Part shown: one piece after another, positions 63,655-64,000 of the stretch | How positions within the stretch are numbered: the first letter of the stretch is position 1 | Layout of the letters: the number at the start of each line of letters is the position of its first letter | Source of the DNA: Arion vulgaris | Lineage: Eukaryota > Mollusca > Gastropoda > Stylommatophora > Arionidae | NCBI GenBank assembly: GCA_020796225.1 | Contig: CM036764.1 | Coordinates: 27,130,233-27,194,232, forward strand | Direction of reading: 5' to 3' | Length of the DNA stretch: 64,000 nt | Translations under genes and position numbers: made by a program | The notes under the pieces: model-generated | Database searches by the model: none | What the model was told of the DNA's origin: nothing | The model's input: the letters and a program-made list of their open reading frames with translations, nothing else

Positions 63655-64000
63655 TTAGTTAAGGGGGATTCTGGTCTTGAAACTTTTTTCGTTGCTTTGG
63701 TATTAATGTAGAATATGTATAACAATTTTGAAAGATTATGACTTAGAATAGTAGAAAAAATTAGTAAAAAAAAATGTCAAAGCGTTGCCATGGAAAAAAA
63801 AAATGGCAGCCAAACACAAAATTTCAAATCCCTAAGGCTCTGAAGTTAATGAATATAAATCAATTCTGTTTTCACTCTAAGGTGAGCAATTGTAATATCT
63901 AAAAATTACACATGATTTTAGGATATATTAAATATTACATTTTTAATGAATTTTTGGGTAAACACACCCCCCAAAAACAGCTTTTGTTGACCGAATTTTG
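63655..64000. other. AT-rich block at window edge
   Basis: Contains GTTGCCATGGA (63783-63793, an X-box half) and ACACACCCCCCAAAA near 63963. It could be an inverted, diverged relative of 56338-57000. Lies in the presumed DNAJC13 intron. Confidence 0.3.

Overview
This is an AT-rich animal genomic window dominated by decayed transposable elements. It holds very little coding sequence. There are no bacterial-type operons, no rRNA or genuine tRNA genes, and no CRISPR arrays. The mix of many tRNA-derived SINE families, Penelope-like elements with a GIY-YIG nuclease, several non-LTR retrotransposon lineages, hAT MITEs and long (TA)n tracts suggests a large lophotrochozoan genome, most likely a mollusc. 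That is an inference; the sequence does not fix the species.

Two stretches look like host genes. At the right end, two spliced exons (60495-60568 and 61460-61535, + strand) encode the first 48 residues of the DNAJC13/RME-8 endosomal J-domain protein. They have canonical splice sites and a matched phase, and the rest of the gene lies beyond the window. A candidate TATA-less promoter with ETS- and YY1-like sites lies near 59690-59725. At the left end, a 230-codon ORF on the minus strand (1145-1837) encodes a Ser-rich, acidic protein of unknown family and may be a complete small gene or a last exon.

The rest is a layered record of insertions. (1) Penelope-like element (PLE) pieces with GIY-YIG coding remnants lie at 4470-5570 and 31416-32628, and terminal fragments at 40440-40960 and 62725-62816. 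They share a terminal hairpin motif. (2) More than twenty non-LTR retrotransposon fragments are present, nearly all 3' ends, many ending the RT ORF with an RGRPRxRW-type motif or a zinc-knuckle or RNase H segment. (3) At least six tRNA-derived SINE families, called A to F here, have 2 to 7 copies each, several with clear target-site duplications (TSDs). (4) DNA transposons: a hAT family with a recognisable dimerisation-domain relic (15250-16480, 19364-19867), short hAT MITEs with perfect 8-bp TSDs (23721-23886, 47554-47716, 54421-54580), a 1.9-kb relative carrying a GC-rich passenger (33534-35406), a second MITE family (3527-3982, 58322-58727), a TA-flanked mariner-type MITE (35917-36174) and a small CATGGGCGTCC-ended MITE. 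(5) Tandem arrays: a 47-bp satellite (17862-18979), a 40-bp array open in all three minus frames (48785-49530), 31-bp and 41-bp minisatellites, and many dinucleotide tracts.

Nested insertions give relative ages: hAT inside SINE-B (about 15.2-16.5 kb), SINE-A inside a PLE terminus (40.7 kb), MITE inside SINE-C (44.6 kb), MITE inside a tandem repeat (58.3 kb), and a 27-bp retro-insertion inside SINE-C (45.3 kb). All calls were made by eye from the sequence and translations; no alignments or database searches were run.
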